DNA of 64,000 nt from Asanoa siamensis (lineage in GTDB: Bacteria; Actinomycetota; Actinomycetes; Mycobacteriales; Micromonosporaceae). How positions within the stretch are numbered: the stretch's first letter is position 1; each line of letters starts with the position of its first letter. This document shows, piece after piece, positions 35,488 to 43,983 of this stretch. The position numbers and the translations under genes are program-made. The notes beneath the pieces are model-generated. The model made no database searches, was not told the origin of the DNA, and was given only the letters and a program-made list of their open reading frames with translations. The stretch lies in contig NZ_BONE01000019.1 of the NCBI RefSeq assembly GCF_016862555.1, positions 56,922 to 120,921 of the forward strand, written 5' to 3'.

Positions 35488-36407
35488 TCCCCACCGCCAG
35501 CGGGCGCCTGCGCCACGTACTCCTCGGCAGCGCCGGTCGCCGTCATGAACGCCGTCTCCAGCGAGGCGGTCGTCGTCGACAGCTCGTGCACCCGTACCCC
35601 CGCGGCGAAGGCGACGTCTCCGACCGTGGCCGAGGAGGCGCCGCTGACCCGCACCCCGTCCGCCCCCTCGGCAGACACGGATATCCCGGGGACCGCCCGC
35701 AACGCGTCGACGAGCATGGAGACCGATGGCGTACGCACGAGCACAGTGGACTGTGTGAACGACCGCACGAACCCGTCGACCCCGCCGTTGTAGATCATCC
35801 GGCCGCGCCCCACGACCACGAGCTCGTCGGCCATCAGCGACATCTCGGAGAGCAGATGGCTCGACACGAAGATGGTGCGCCCCTCCGCCGCCAGCGCCCG
35901 CAGCACGTCGCGCAGCCAGTGGATGCCGTGCGGGTCGAGGCCGTTGGCCGGCTCGTCGAGGATCAGCGTCGCCGGGTCGCCGAGCAGCGCCTGCGCCAGG
36001 CCGAGCCGCTGCGCCATGCCGAGCGAGAAGCCCTTGGGCTTGCGGCGCGCGACCTCGGCGATGCCGACGAACTCGAGCACCTCGTCGACCCGCGTAGCGG
36101 GGATCCCGCTGCCGGCCGCGAGCATGCGCAGGTGGTTGCGGGCCGTCCGGGTCGGGTGGAAGGCCTTCGCCTCCAGCACCGCGCCGATCTCGCGCATCGG
36201 GTGCCGGATCGTCTCGAACCGGCGCCCGTCGAAGCGGGTCTCGCCGGTGCCGCGGTCGAGGTCGAGCATCAGCCGCATGGTGGTCGACTTGCCGGCGCCG
36301 TTGGGGCCGAGGAAGCCGGTGACCGTGCCGGGCCTCACCTCGAAGCTGAGGTCGTCCACGGCGACTTTGTCGCCGTAGCGCTTCCCGAGCCGAGCAGCCG
36401 TGATCAT
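35484..36407 (-). CDS. ABC exporter ATP-binding protein (bacitracin/drug type)
   Basis: The 307-residue ATPase shows Walker A GPNGAGKSTTMRLML, signature SLGMAQRLGLAQALLGDP, Walker B LILDEPANGLDPHG and a switch His in FVSSHLLSEM, followed by a C-terminal domain of the CcmA/BcrA type. The frame is open far upstream, but ATG 36407 (MITAARLGKRYGDK) is the family start. It is divergent from the histidine kinase at 36483, across 75 bases, so the two-component system probably controls it. Confidence 0.93.
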   Translation of the reverse strand: MITAARLGKRYGDKVAVDDLSFEVRPGTVTGFLGPNGAGKSTTMRLMLDLDRGTGETRFDGRRFETIRHPMREIGAVLEAKAFHPTRTARNHLRMLAAGSGIPATRVDEVLEFVGIAEVARRKPKGFSLGMAQRLGLAQALLGDPATLILDEPANGLDPHGIHWLRDVLRALAAEGRTIFVSSHLLSEMSLMADELVVVGRGRMIYNGGVDGFVRSFTQSTVLVRTPSVSMLVDALRAVPGISVSAEGADGVRVSGASSATVGDVAFAAGVRVHELSTTTASLETAFMTATGAAEEYVAQAPAGGGE

Positions 36408-36482
36408 GTGCGTCTCCGGAGTACGTGGGAATGTCGCAGGCAGGATCGCCCAGGGTTGCTGAGTTTCCGCTGAGAGCCGAGA

Positions 36483-37565
36483 GTGGTGGGCGTGAAGCGG
36501 GCCTTGGCGGCGTTGACCGCGGCGGCGTTCGTCACCCTCGTGGTCGACGTCGTCGCCGCGCATGGTCCCGCCGTCTCGCTCGGGCCGGCCGTCGCGTTCC
36601 TGCTCGCCGCGACGTTCGGCATCGGTCCGGTCGAGCGCCGTCCCGAACGCTGGCCGCGCTACGCCTACGTCATCGCGCTGTTCCTGCTCGGCGGCGCGGT
36701 CTTCACCATCTCCGGTGCCTCCGTCGGCGCCACCCTGCTGCTGGTCGTGCTGGTGAGCCAGGCCACCCTGCTGCTGCCGGTGCCCGCGGTGGTCGTCGTG
36801 GTCGCGCTGGTGCCGTTCTTCCACGCGGGCATGGCCTTCGCCGAGGGGCTGCGCGAGGGCCTCGGCCTGCTCGCGGCCGCCGTCTTCGCCGCGGTCCTGA
36901 CCAAGCTGCTGGTCCGGGAGCAGACCGCCAGAAAACAGCTTCGGGAGTACGCGCTGCAGGCGGAGCGGCTCGCCGCGGCGCAGGAGCGCAACCGGGTTGC
37001 CCGCGACATCCACGACGGCCTCGGGCACGCGCTGACCGTGGTGCAGATGCAGATCAAGGCGGCCCGAGCCGTGCTGGCCAGCCAGCCGGAGCGGGCCGAC
37101 GACGTGCTGGCCAAGGCGCAGGACCAGGCGGAGGAGGCGCTGCGCGAGGTCCGCCGGTCCGTCGGTGCGCTGCGCGAACGCCAACCGGCGCTGCCGTTGC
37201 CGGAGGCCCTGAAGGAACTGGCCGCCGAGACCTCCGCCGCGGGCGTGCCCACCGACGTGACGGTCACCGGGCCGGTGCGGACGCTGGGGGAGGAGGCCAC
37301 CGAGTCGCTTTTCCGCGCGGCCCAGGAGGGCCTGACCAACGTCCGTAGGCATGCCGGCGCCGGCCGGGCCGCCCTGACGCTCGACTACTCGCGCCCCACC
37401 GACGTGCGGCTCGAGGTGCACGACGACGGCAGCGGCACCGCGCGGGAGGGAGCGGGCTTCGGCCTGCTCGGCGTCCGCGAGCGGGCCGCGCACCTCGGCG
37501 GCCGGATGAGCCTGGAATCGGTGCCGGGCAAGGGTTCCACGCTGCGCGTCGAGGTGCCCGGATGA
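36483..37565 (+). CDS. NarL-type sensor histidine kinase
   Basis: The 360-residue kinase has a set of hydrophobic helices over residues 5-140, a coiled coil, the HisKA_3 box NRVARDIHDGLGHALTVVQM and a HATPase domain (AAQEGLTNVRRHAGAG, VHDDGSGTA, GFGLLGVRERA). Start may be any of three GTG codons at 36483, 36486 or 36492. Its stop overlaps the regulator ATG. Confidence 0.92.
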   Translation: MVGVKRALAALTAAAFVTLVVDVVAAHGPAVSLGPAVAFLLAATFGIGPVERRPERWPRYAYVIALFLLGGAVFTISGASVGATLLLVVLVSQATLLLPVPAVVVVVALVPFFHAGMAFAEGLREGLGLLAAAVFAAVLTKLLVREQTARKQLREYALQAERLAAAQERNRVARDIHDGLGHALTVVQMQIKAARAVLASQPERADDVLAKAQDQAEEALREVRRSVGALRERQPALPLPEALKELAAETSAAGVPTDVTVTGPVRTLGEEATESLFRAAQEGLTNVRRHAGAGRAALTLDYSRPTDVRLEVHDDGSGTAREGAGFGLLGVRERAAHLGGRMSLESVPGKGSTLRVEVPG

Positions 37566-38218
37566 CCGTACGCGTGCTGCTCGTCGATGACCAGGCCCTG
37601 TTCCGCGAAGCGCTGGCCGTGCTGCTCGGCGTGCACGCCGACATCGACGTCGTGGGGGAGGCCGGCGACGGCGCCGAGGCGCTCACCCGGGTCGCCGCCG
37701 AGGCGCCCGACGTGGTGCTGATGGACCTGCGGATGCCGGTGCTGGACGGCATCACGGCCACCCGCCGGTTGCGGGTCGAGCATCCCGGCGTACGGGTGAT
37801 CGCCCTGACCACGTTCGACGACGACGAGGACGTGTTCGCGGCGCTGCGCGCGGGTGCGGTGGGCTACCTGCTCAAGGACGTCTCGTCGGCGCGACTCGTC
37901 GAGGCGGTGCTGGCGGCGGCCCGCGGCGAGTCGGTGCTGCAACCCTCCGTCGCGGCCAAGGTGGTGGCCCGGATCGCGGCGCTGCCGCCCGAACCCATCG
38001 CATCGCGACCGCAGCCGCTCGTGGTGCCGCTGTCCGACCGGGAGCTGGAGGTGGTCCGGTTGCTCGCGGACGGCCGCAGCAACAGGGAGATCGCCGCCGC
38101 GCTCTTCCTCGCGGAGGGCACCGTCAAGAACCACGTGACCAACGTGCTCGGCAAGCTCGGCGCCCGCGACCGCACCCAGGCCGCGCTGCGCGCCCGTGCC
38201 CTGGGCCTGCTGGCGTGA
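37562..38218 (+). CDS. NarL/FixJ-family response regulator
   Basis: The 218-residue protein has a receiver domain (LLVDDQALFREAL; Asp in VLMDLRMPVLDG; Lys in YLLKD) and a LuxR-type DNA-binding domain (LSDRELEVVRLLADGRSNRE to TVKNHVTNVLGKLG). It is translationally coupled to the kinase (ATGA). The divergent ABC exporter and the small membrane protein downstream are likely targets. Confidence 0.94.
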   Translation: MTVRVLLVDDQALFREALAVLLGVHADIDVVGEAGDGAEALTRVAAEAPDVVLMDLRMPVLDGITATRRLRVEHPGVRVIALTTFDDDEDVFAALRAGAVGYLLKDVSSARLVEAVLAAARGESVLQPSVAAKVVARIAALPPEPIASRPQPLVVPLSDRELEVVRLLADGRSNREIAAALFLAEGTVKNHVTNVLGKLGARDRTQAALRARALGLLA

Positions 38219-38287
38219 CGCGGGCATGACCCCGACCATGACCTTCGGCACCTGACGCGGGCCGGGCCGCCTCGGGAGGATGAGTCC

Positions 38288-38698
38288 ATGACCGCCTCCA
38301 AAGGGGACACCGCGATGACCGCCACGCGCCGGGACCACCTCCGCTTCGCCCTCCACTACCTCGAGATGGTCGTCTCGATGCTGGTCGGCATGTTCGCGCT
38401 CGACCCGCTCTGGCCGGACAGCCTGACCGGCCACGACGCGCCGGGCACGCTGGTGATGGCGACCAACATGTCGATCGGCATGGCGGTCTGGATGACCATC
38501 CGTCGCCACCCCTGGCCGCGGACGCTCGAGATGGTCGCCGCGATGTACGCGCCGTTCGTCGTGCTGCTGGTGCCGTATTTCCTCGGCGGGATCGACGGTC
38601 ACGCCCTGATGATGGGCGGCCACGTGCTGATGTTCGTCACGATGTTCGCCGCGATGTGGTGGCGGCGCGGCGACTATTACCACCATGGGCACCACTGA
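38288..38698 (+). CDS. Small membrane protein next to two-component system (paralogue at 53157)
   Basis: The 136-residue protein has three or four helices and conserved stretches LHYLEMVVSMLVGMFALDPL, VMATNMSIGMAVWM, EMVAAMYAPFVVLLVPYFL and GHVLMFVTMFAAMWWRR, with a His-rich tail (YYHHGHH). The N-terminal 130 residues of the protein at 53157 are the same family, and that gene too is next to a NarL-type kinase. GGAGGA lies upstream of ATG 38288. Function unknown; it may be a sensor accessory or a target of the system. Confidence 0.72.
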   Translation: MTASKGDTAMTATRRDHLRFALHYLEMVVSMLVGMFALDPLWPDSLTGHDAPGTLVMATNMSIGMAVWMTIRRHPWPRTLEMVAAMYAPFVVLLVPYFLGGIDGHALMMGGHVLMFVTMFAAMWWRRGDYYHHGHH

Positions 38699-38708
38699 CG
38701 CAAATAGC

Positions 38709-38750
38709 AGGTCGGCCGGAGCGAACCGCTCCGGCCGACCTTATTTCTTC
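38709..38750 (+). terminator. Strong rho-independent terminator
   Basis: A perfect 15-bp stem (38709-38723 with 38727-38741, loop AAC) of sequence AGGTCGGCCGGAGCG is followed by TATTTCTTCG. It closes the two-component operon after the membrane protein and also serves the convergent reductase operon on the other strand, with an AT-rich flank at 38741-38765. Confidence 0.92.
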
Positions 38751-38804
38751 GTTTATTCTTACTTAAGTGGCTGACTGTGATCTATGCAATTCAGATGGTC
38801 GCGA

Positions 38805-40121
38805 TCAGGCCACCGACGCGAGGCGGCGCGGAGCCGGCTCGGCGATTTCCTGGCGCTCCAGGAACTCCTGACGCTCCGGGACGTCCGTGCGCAGCGGCAG
38901 CGGGACGGCCTGCATGGGCGGCAGCGGCGTCGCGATCATCGCCCGGGCCAGCGAGGTGAACGCGTGGGCCGCGTTGACCGACACCAGCCCGACCATCCGG
39001 TCGTCGCGGTGGTAGCCGACGACCACACCGGACCGTGCCTTGTCGCGCCGGTGCCGCTTCAGCTCGCTGATCGACACCTCGCCGTCGGGGACGAGCTCGC
39101 CGCAGACCTGGATGCGCAGGCCCCACTGCTCGGTCCAGAACCGGGGGATGACCGTCACCGGGCCGGGCTCGCCGTCCTCGGCGAGCAGCGTGCGGGCCGC
39201 ACCACGGCCCTGCTCCAGGGAGCTGATCCAGTGCTCGGCCTTGCGCAGGGAGGGCCCGTAGCGCAGATTCGGCCAGGTCGCGACCGCGCCGCAGGCCACG
39301 ACGTCGTCGAGGCCGACGACCCGCAGGCTCGGGTCGCAGACGACGCCGTTGGACACGTCGATGCCCGCGTTCTCCAGCCAGCCGGTGTCGGGACGGCCGC
39401 CGGTGGTCGCGACCACCACGTCACCGACCAGGTTCTCGCCGTCGTCGAGCTGCACCATCCAGCCGTTCTTGAACCGGCTGGCGGAGGCGACCCGGTGGCC
39501 GAGGCGGAAGTCGACGCCCTCCTCGCGCATCACGTCGGTGACGTGGCCGCCGATCTCCTCGCCCAGCGCACGGGCCATGACCTGCTGCTTCGAGTCGATG
39601 ACCACGCAGTTGCGGGCCATCGAGCGGACGGCGCTGGCGACCTCGCTGCCGGTGATGCCACCGCCGACGATGATGACCCGCTCGGCGTCGCGCAGCGCCC
39701 GGCGCAGCGCCCAGGCGTGCTCCAGGTTGTGCAGCAGGTGCACGCCCGGCTCCTTGGCCCAGCGCGGCATGCTGGGCGACGAGCCGGTCGCGATGACCAG
39801 GCCGTCGTACGCGAAGGACTCGCCCGTGTCGGTCTCCACCCTGTGGTTGTCCGGGTCGATGTCGACCGCCGTCCGGCCGAGGTACCAGGTCAGGTCCTCG
39901 TCGTGGAACGGCATCCGGGTGTCCTGCGGGCGCTTGTGGCCGGTGAGGATGCCCTTGGAGCACGACGGACGGTCGTACGGGCCTTCCTTCTCCGCTCCGA
40001 CCATCGCGATCTCGCCCGGGAACCCCTGGCGGCGCAACTCTTCGGCCGCGGCGACGCCTGCGCGTCCCGTCCCGACGATCAGAATCCGGCCGTAGTCCGC
40101 GCGCCTGATCCGCCGCGTCAT
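38805..40121 (-). CDS. FAD/NAD(P)-dependent ferredoxin-reductase-type oxidoreductase
   Basis: The 438-residue protein has an N-terminal FAD-binding GTGRAGVAAAEELRRQG, the rhodocoxin/putidaredoxin-reductase-like GPYDRPSCSKGIL, an ATGSSPSMPRW motif, a second NAD-binding VIIVGGGITGSEVA and a C-terminal redox domain. It would pass electrons from NAD(P)H to a ferredoxin. The ferredoxin is the C-terminal part of the gene just upstream, which overlaps by ATGA, so the pair forms one electron chain. Confidence 0.9.
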   Translation of the reverse strand: MTRRIRRADYGRILIVGTGRAGVAAAEELRRQGFPGEIAMVGAEKEGPYDRPSCSKGILTGHKRPQDTRMPFHDEDLTWYLGRTAVDIDPDNHRVETDTGESFAYDGLVIATGSSPSMPRWAKEPGVHLLHNLEHAWALRRALRDAERVIIVGGGITGSEVASAVRSMARNCVVIDSKQQVMARALGEEIGGHVTDVMREEGVDFRLGHRVASASRFKNGWMVQLDDGENLVGDVVVATTGGRPDTGWLENAGIDVSNGVVCDPSLRVVGLDDVVACGAVATWPNLRYGPSLRKAEHWISSLEQGRGAARTLLAEDGEPGPVTVIPRFWTEQWGLRIQVCGELVPDGEVSISELKRHRRDKARSGVVVGYHRDDRMVGLVSVNAAHAFTSLARAMIATPLPPMQAVPLPLRTDVPERQEFLERQEIAEPAPRRLASVA

Positions 40122-41014
40122 CGGTCTCCCCTGCTACGTCGACGTGGACCGGCGCCCGAGCCCGCCGGAATCCGTGTGGGGCCGGTCAACGGCTGCTCGG
40201 CCGGCTCATCGATGTTCTTCTGGGTAACCACCGTGGTCGCGGTCCGGTTGAGCTGGATCGCCCGGGCCGGACACACCTCCACGGCTCTGATCACGTCATT
40301 GGCCAGGTTGGGCGGCACGGTCGCCTTGTAGGCCAGGCGGCCGTCACCCCGGAGGGCGAACACCTTCGGCGCCTCGTGCTCGCAGAACCCGAACCGGGCG
40401 CAGCGGTTGCCGTCCACGTTGACCAGCAGCTCGTCACCGACGCCGGCGGCCCCGTTGCGCTTGGTTGCCGACTCCTGTCGCCAGTTCTGCCACATCGGCG
40501 TCGTGGTGATCCACAGCAGCACCGTGATGACGAAGGAGCCGAGGACCGGGCCCCACCGCTCCGCCGCGGCGATGTCCGAGCCGGACATCAGCACGTGCGC
40601 GACCAGGAGCATGTAGGCCACGTAGTTGAAGACGTGGAACGCGCGCCACCGGGTGTAGCCCATCTTCTTCTGGATCAGCACCGAGAGGGTGCAGGCCACG
40701 AAGAGCTCCAGCGAGATGACCCCGACGCCGATGCCGATCGGGTCGTACGGGTTGGTGAACGGCACGAGCACGTCGACGAGCCTGACCGTCCCCATCGGCC
40801 CCGCGAGCTGCGTGAACCCGTGCACGATGCCGAGGATCAGGCCGATCAACGCGACGGTCGAGTGGATGCCGTAGACCGTGGCGTGCTTGATCCGGCTCTG
40901 CGCCCAGCCGTTGCGGAGCATGAGTCCCCAGAGGACAGCCAGCCACAACAGGAAGAGCGACGCGAACCCGACCGTCGCCGCGACGAGGTGGACGCTGTCC
41001 TGCGCATTGCGCAC
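40118..41014 (-). CDS. Ferric-reductase-like membrane cytochrome fused to a [3Fe-4S] ferredoxin
   Basis: The 298-residue protein has about six membrane helices with paired heme-type histidines (KHATVYGIHSTVALIGLIL with GIVHG, and AFHVFNYVAYMLLVAHVLM), then a soluble single-cluster ferredoxin near residues 205-260 with only three Cys (DGNRCARFGFCEHEAPKVF and VEVCPARAIQL), the pattern of [3Fe-4S] ferredoxins of P450 systems. GTG 41014 has GGAGG seven bases upstream. The coupled flavoprotein downstream would feed it. The terminal acceptor (metal, haem or quinone) is unknown. Confidence 0.82.
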   Translation of the reverse strand: MRNAQDSVHLVAATVGFASLFLLWLAVLWGLMLRNGWAQSRIKHATVYGIHSTVALIGLILGIVHGFTQLAGPMGTVRLVDVLVPFTNPYDPIGIGVGVISLELFVACTLSVLIQKKMGYTRWRAFHVFNYVAYMLLVAHVLMSGSDIAAAERWGPVLGSFVITVLLWITTTPMWQNWRQESATKRNGAAGVGDELLVNVDGNRCARFGFCEHEAPKVFALRGDGRLAYKATVPPNLANDVIRAVEVCPARAIQLNRTATTVVTQKNIDEPAEQPLTGPTRIPAGSGAGPRRRSRGDR

Positions 41015-41057
41015 AGTGCTTCCTCCGTTGCTTGTGGCGGGAAGTGGGGACAACGCA

Positions 41058-41085
41058 AGTATGGTGCGGAGCGTCGAATTGTCAA
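41058..41085 (-). promoter_or_regulatory. Sigma-70 type promoter of the reductase operon
   Basis: On the minus strand TTGACA (41085-41080), a 16-bp spacer and CATACT (41063-41058) place a start near 41051, about 37 bases upstream of the GTG at 41014. The whole gap 41015-41290 is AT-richer than its surroundings; it also must hold the promoter of the divergent DUF4142 gene, for which I see only a TTGACA at 41223 without a good -10. Confidence 0.6.
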
Positions 41086-41290
41086 TCTGGTGTGGTCGCC
41101 CGTTTCGGGGGTACTTTTCGGTGCCCAACACGCTGCGGAACGGCTGCCGGACGGTCGGTTCGCGAACTATAAATTTGCTTTAAACGTGGCCTAGGGGTTC
41201 CTTCACTTAAGCCTTCTCTAATTGACAGGCGTTTATCGTCTTCCTTCGTGTCCAGGGTGCGGCTGCGGCCGCCGACATGGAGGAGTGAAG

Positions 41291-42229
41291 GTGGAAGTCC
41301 GCCGGCTGGTCGGGTTGGGTGCGCGAGTGGTCGCGTTGGCGTCGTTGGTGGCGTTGGTGCCGGCTTCGGCCGCGCTGGCGATCGGCCAGCAGGAGGCGCC
41401 GGCCGCGGGAGCGATGAGCCACCCCGGTCACGTCGCCGGCATGAGCCACCGCGAGCACATGGCCGCGATGGCCCAGACCACCTGGGACCTCAACCACGCC
41501 AAGCACATGGCCGCGATGACCGCACTGCAGGACACCAGCAGGCTGACCTACCTCGCACCGTCGCCCGGGCCGGACAAGGAGAAGTTCCCCGTCCCGGTGC
41601 CGCCGGACGTGGCCATCGCCCAGAACGGCAAGTACGGGCCGATCGGGCCGTCCGATGTCGACCTGGTCATCAAGGTGCGACTGGCCGGCCTGTGGGAGCA
41701 GCCCGCCGGCGAGATGGCGGTCGAGAAGGGCAAGAACCCGCGCGTCAAGGAGATCGGGCGGATGATCGCCGATCAGCACGCGGTGCTCGACAAGCTCGAC
41801 GTGCTGGCCGCCCAGCGCCTCGGCATCCAGATCCCCAACGAGCCGAACAACGACCAGAAGTTCTGGCTCGAGGAGATGAAGGACGCGGAGGGCGACGAGT
41901 TCGACCAGATCTTCGTCGACCGGCTGCGCGTGGCGCACGGCAAGGTCTATTCCGCCATCGCCTTCGTCCGCGCCGGCACCCGCAACGACCTCGTACGCGA
42001 ACTGGCGCAGCAGTCCAACCAGTTCGTCAGTACCCACTTGACTCTGCTCGAGAGCACGAGCCTGGTCGACTGGCAGCACATCCCGCTCCCGCCGGAGCCC
42101 GCCGACGTTCCCGTGGCCGCCGCAGGCTACATCCGGAGCGGCGTCTCTCCGACCGTGATCTGGCTGGTGCTCGGTGCCGCGGCAGTCGCCGGCACCATCA
42201 CCGTCCTTCGCGTAGCACGTCCTCGGTAA
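41291..42229 (+). CDS. Secreted DUF4142 protein with His/Met-rich N-terminus
   Basis: The 312-residue protein has a signal peptide (VALASLVALVPASAALA), a His/Met-rich stretch (SHPGHVAGMSHREHMAAM and HAKHMAAM), then a DUF4142 ferritin-like helical domain (VKVRLAGLWEQPAGEMAVEKG to LIADQHAVLDKLDVLAAQRLG) and a C-terminal transmembrane anchor. GTG 41291 has GGAGG upstream. The His/Met motif resembles copper-binding loops; DUF4142 function is unknown. It precedes the Pecanex-like gene and is divergent from the reductase operon. Confidence 0.82.
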   Translation: MEVRRLVGLGARVVALASLVALVPASAALAIGQQEAPAAGAMSHPGHVAGMSHREHMAAMAQTTWDLNHAKHMAAMTALQDTSRLTYLAPSPGPDKEKFPVPVPPDVAIAQNGKYGPIGPSDVDLVIKVRLAGLWEQPAGEMAVEKGKNPRVKEIGRMIADQHAVLDKLDVLAAQRLGIQIPNEPNNDQKFWLEEMKDAEGDEFDQIFVDRLRVAHGKVYSAIAFVRAGTRNDLVRELAQQSNQFVSTHLTLLESTSLVDWQHIPLPPEPADVPVAAAGYIRSGVSPTVIWLVLGAAAVAGTITVLRVARPR

Positions 42230-42279
42230 CCCCTGAATACAACCGCAACGGTGTGTGTCCACATGGAAGGTGACACGGA

Positions 42280-43383
42280 ATGACCAGAACCAGGCAGGCC
42301 CCCCGCAAGAACCGGCGCTTCATCGCCGTGTTCGCGACGGTGGCGGTCTTCGCCGGCCTCGTAGCTGTCACGCAGGTGTCGCTCGCGGGTAGCTGGCGCG
42401 GCAGGAACAACAACAGCCTGCCGGTGTGTCCGCCGTCCGCGGCCGCTCCCGCCGCCGCTCACGACCACAGCACCGAGCAGGACCCGAACGCGACGCCGCC
42501 GGCGGACGCCCCTCCCGGTGAGGTCGCCGGCGCTGCCGGTGACGGCACCACGGGTGACGCCCCTCCGGTCGACCCCACGGCTGCCGCCGAGGCGGCCGCG
42601 ACCGCGTCGGCCGCGGCGCGGGCGCAGGAGCAGCAGCGCCGGCGGAACAACGACCGCAACAACGAGCGTTGCCGCCCGGCCAGCACGCCGACCAGCTCCA
42701 CCGGTGGTTCGAACGGTGGCAGCAACGGTGGTTCGAACGGCGGTAACAACGGCGGTAACAACGGCGGCGGCACCGCGCCGACCACCACGCCGGGCACCAC
42801 GCCGACGACCACCAGCTCGCCGGCCGCGCCGCCCACCCTGCCGGAGTCCCTCGGCAACACCTGTGAGGGCACCGAGTTCCAGGCGCACGACGGCTTCCAG
42901 AACGGCCCCCGCTGCGTCAGCACCGAGTTCGGCGAGGTCGGCGCGGTCGAGGACAACCCGACGCTGCTGATCAGCCGGGCGCCCGGCCGGGTTCGGGTCA
43001 ACACCGCGTTCGACATCCAGGTCAGCACCCGCAACCTGGTTCGTGACCGGTTCCTGCCGGCCGGCGCGGGTGGCTACTACAAGGAGTCCTCGAAGCTGAC
43101 CGAGGAAGGCCTGCAGCGCGGTCACTTCCACATGGCGTGCCGTCTGCTGAGCGGCCGTGGCGCTCAGGACCCGGCGCCGGTGCCGGCCTTCTTCAAGGCG
43201 GTCGAGGACGGCGGCGGCGGCGCCACCCCGGACACCGTGACCGTGACCGTGCCGGGCCTGGCCGCGACCGGCGTGGCGCAGTGCGCCGCGTGGGCCGGTG
43301 ACGGTTCGCACCGCATCCCGATGATGGTGCGCGCCAACCAGATTCCCGCGTTCGACTCGGTTCGGGTCGTCGTCACCCGCTAG
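42280..43383 (+). CDS. Secreted, low-complexity Pecanex-like protein
   Basis: The 367-residue protein has an N-terminal membrane segment (RFIAVFATVAVFAGLVAVTQ), an Ala/Pro/Asp-rich linker with HDH, an Asn/Arg stretch, a Gly-Ser-Asn repeat (about residues 143-165) and a Thr/Pro linker, then a folded domain of about 180 residues with paired Cys (NTCEGTEFQAHDGFQNGPRC). In Micromonosporaceae this gene commonly follows the DUF4142 gene and is labelled Pecanex-like, a name based on the repeats rather than on function. Likely extracellular. Confidence 0.75.
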   Translation: MTRTRQAPRKNRRFIAVFATVAVFAGLVAVTQVSLAGSWRGRNNNSLPVCPPSAAAPAAAHDHSTEQDPNATPPADAPPGEVAGAAGDGTTGDAPPVDPTAAAEAAATASAAARAQEQQRRRNNDRNNERCRPASTPTSSTGGSNGGSNGGSNGGNNGGNNGGGTAPTTTPGTTPTTTSSPAAPPTLPESLGNTCEGTEFQAHDGFQNGPRCVSTEFGEVGAVEDNPTLLISRAPGRVRVNTAFDIQVSTRNLVRDRFLPAGAGGYYKESSKLTEEGLQRGHFHMACRLLSGRGAQDPAPVPAFFKAVEDGGGGATPDTVTVTVPGLAATGVAQCAAWAGDGSHRIPMMVRANQIPAFDSVRVVVTR

Positions 43384-43459
43384 TCACGATTTGAGCACTA
43401 CCGCTGCGGCTGGGCCGGGCACCGGAAACGGTGTCCGGCCTCCGCGGTAGCGACGCACC

Positions 43460-43888
43460 ATGAACGGGACTCCCATGGACGACGTACGCGCGATCCGGGT
43501 CCGCCAGCTCATCGGCGTCTACCGGTTCGACACAGGCGCGAGCCTCGTCGCGGCCCGCCTGACCGGGCAGGGCTGCGCGCTGCGCGCCCTCACCCATCGC
43601 GGCCTGTTCACCAACCCGGCGTGGTCGGCGATGACGGCGGAGCTGATCGTCCCGGTCCTGCTCACGCACTTCGACCAGAGCCCGGCCCCGGTCCGGGCGA
43701 TCACGGGCCCGACCCGCCCGTACGTCCTGGCCCGCACTCGCGACGCGGTGGTCCCGCTGCTCGGCCCGACGGCCCTGACCCGCATCGCGGGCCGCGTCGA
43801 CGTCTTTCTGGACCACCTCCGCGCCGCCACCTGGACAGCCGGCCTGACCTGGACCCGCGGCATGGTCGACAGCAACGTCCCCAGGTAG
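43460..43888 (+). CDS. Hypothetical protein, 142 residues
   Basis: The frame shows GC-rich third codon positions and a plausible protein of Leu/Arg/Thr-rich helices (RVRQLIGVYRFDTGASLVAA, VPLLGPTALTRIAGRVDVFL) with no recognised motif or signal peptide. ATG 43475 is an alternative start. It sits alone between the Pecanex-like gene and the large secreted enzyme. Weakly supported. Confidence 0.5.
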   Translation: MNGTPMDDVRAIRVRQLIGVYRFDTGASLVAARLTGQGCALRALTHRGLFTNPAWSAMTAELIVPVLLTHFDQSPAPVRAITGPTRPYVLARTRDAVVPLLGPTALTRIAGRVDVFLDHLRAATWTAGLTWTRGMVDSNVPR

Positions 43889-43983
43889 CTGTATTAGTCA
43901 GGTATCGGCGGCTTCCTCGTCGTCCCGGGTTCATCCGGGATTCGGGCGCGATCTCTAGCTTCGGGCGTGATGTGTCGTACGAC

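Noticed and set aside
34673..35494. Second minus-strand frame in the exporter permease region
   Set aside because: Gly/Arg-rich shadow of the permease gene in another frame.
42700..42780. Short repeat string GGTGGCAGCAACGG-like as a CRISPR array
   Set aside because: It is the Gly-Ser-Asn linker coding region of the Pecanex-like protein; there are no spacers or cas genes.
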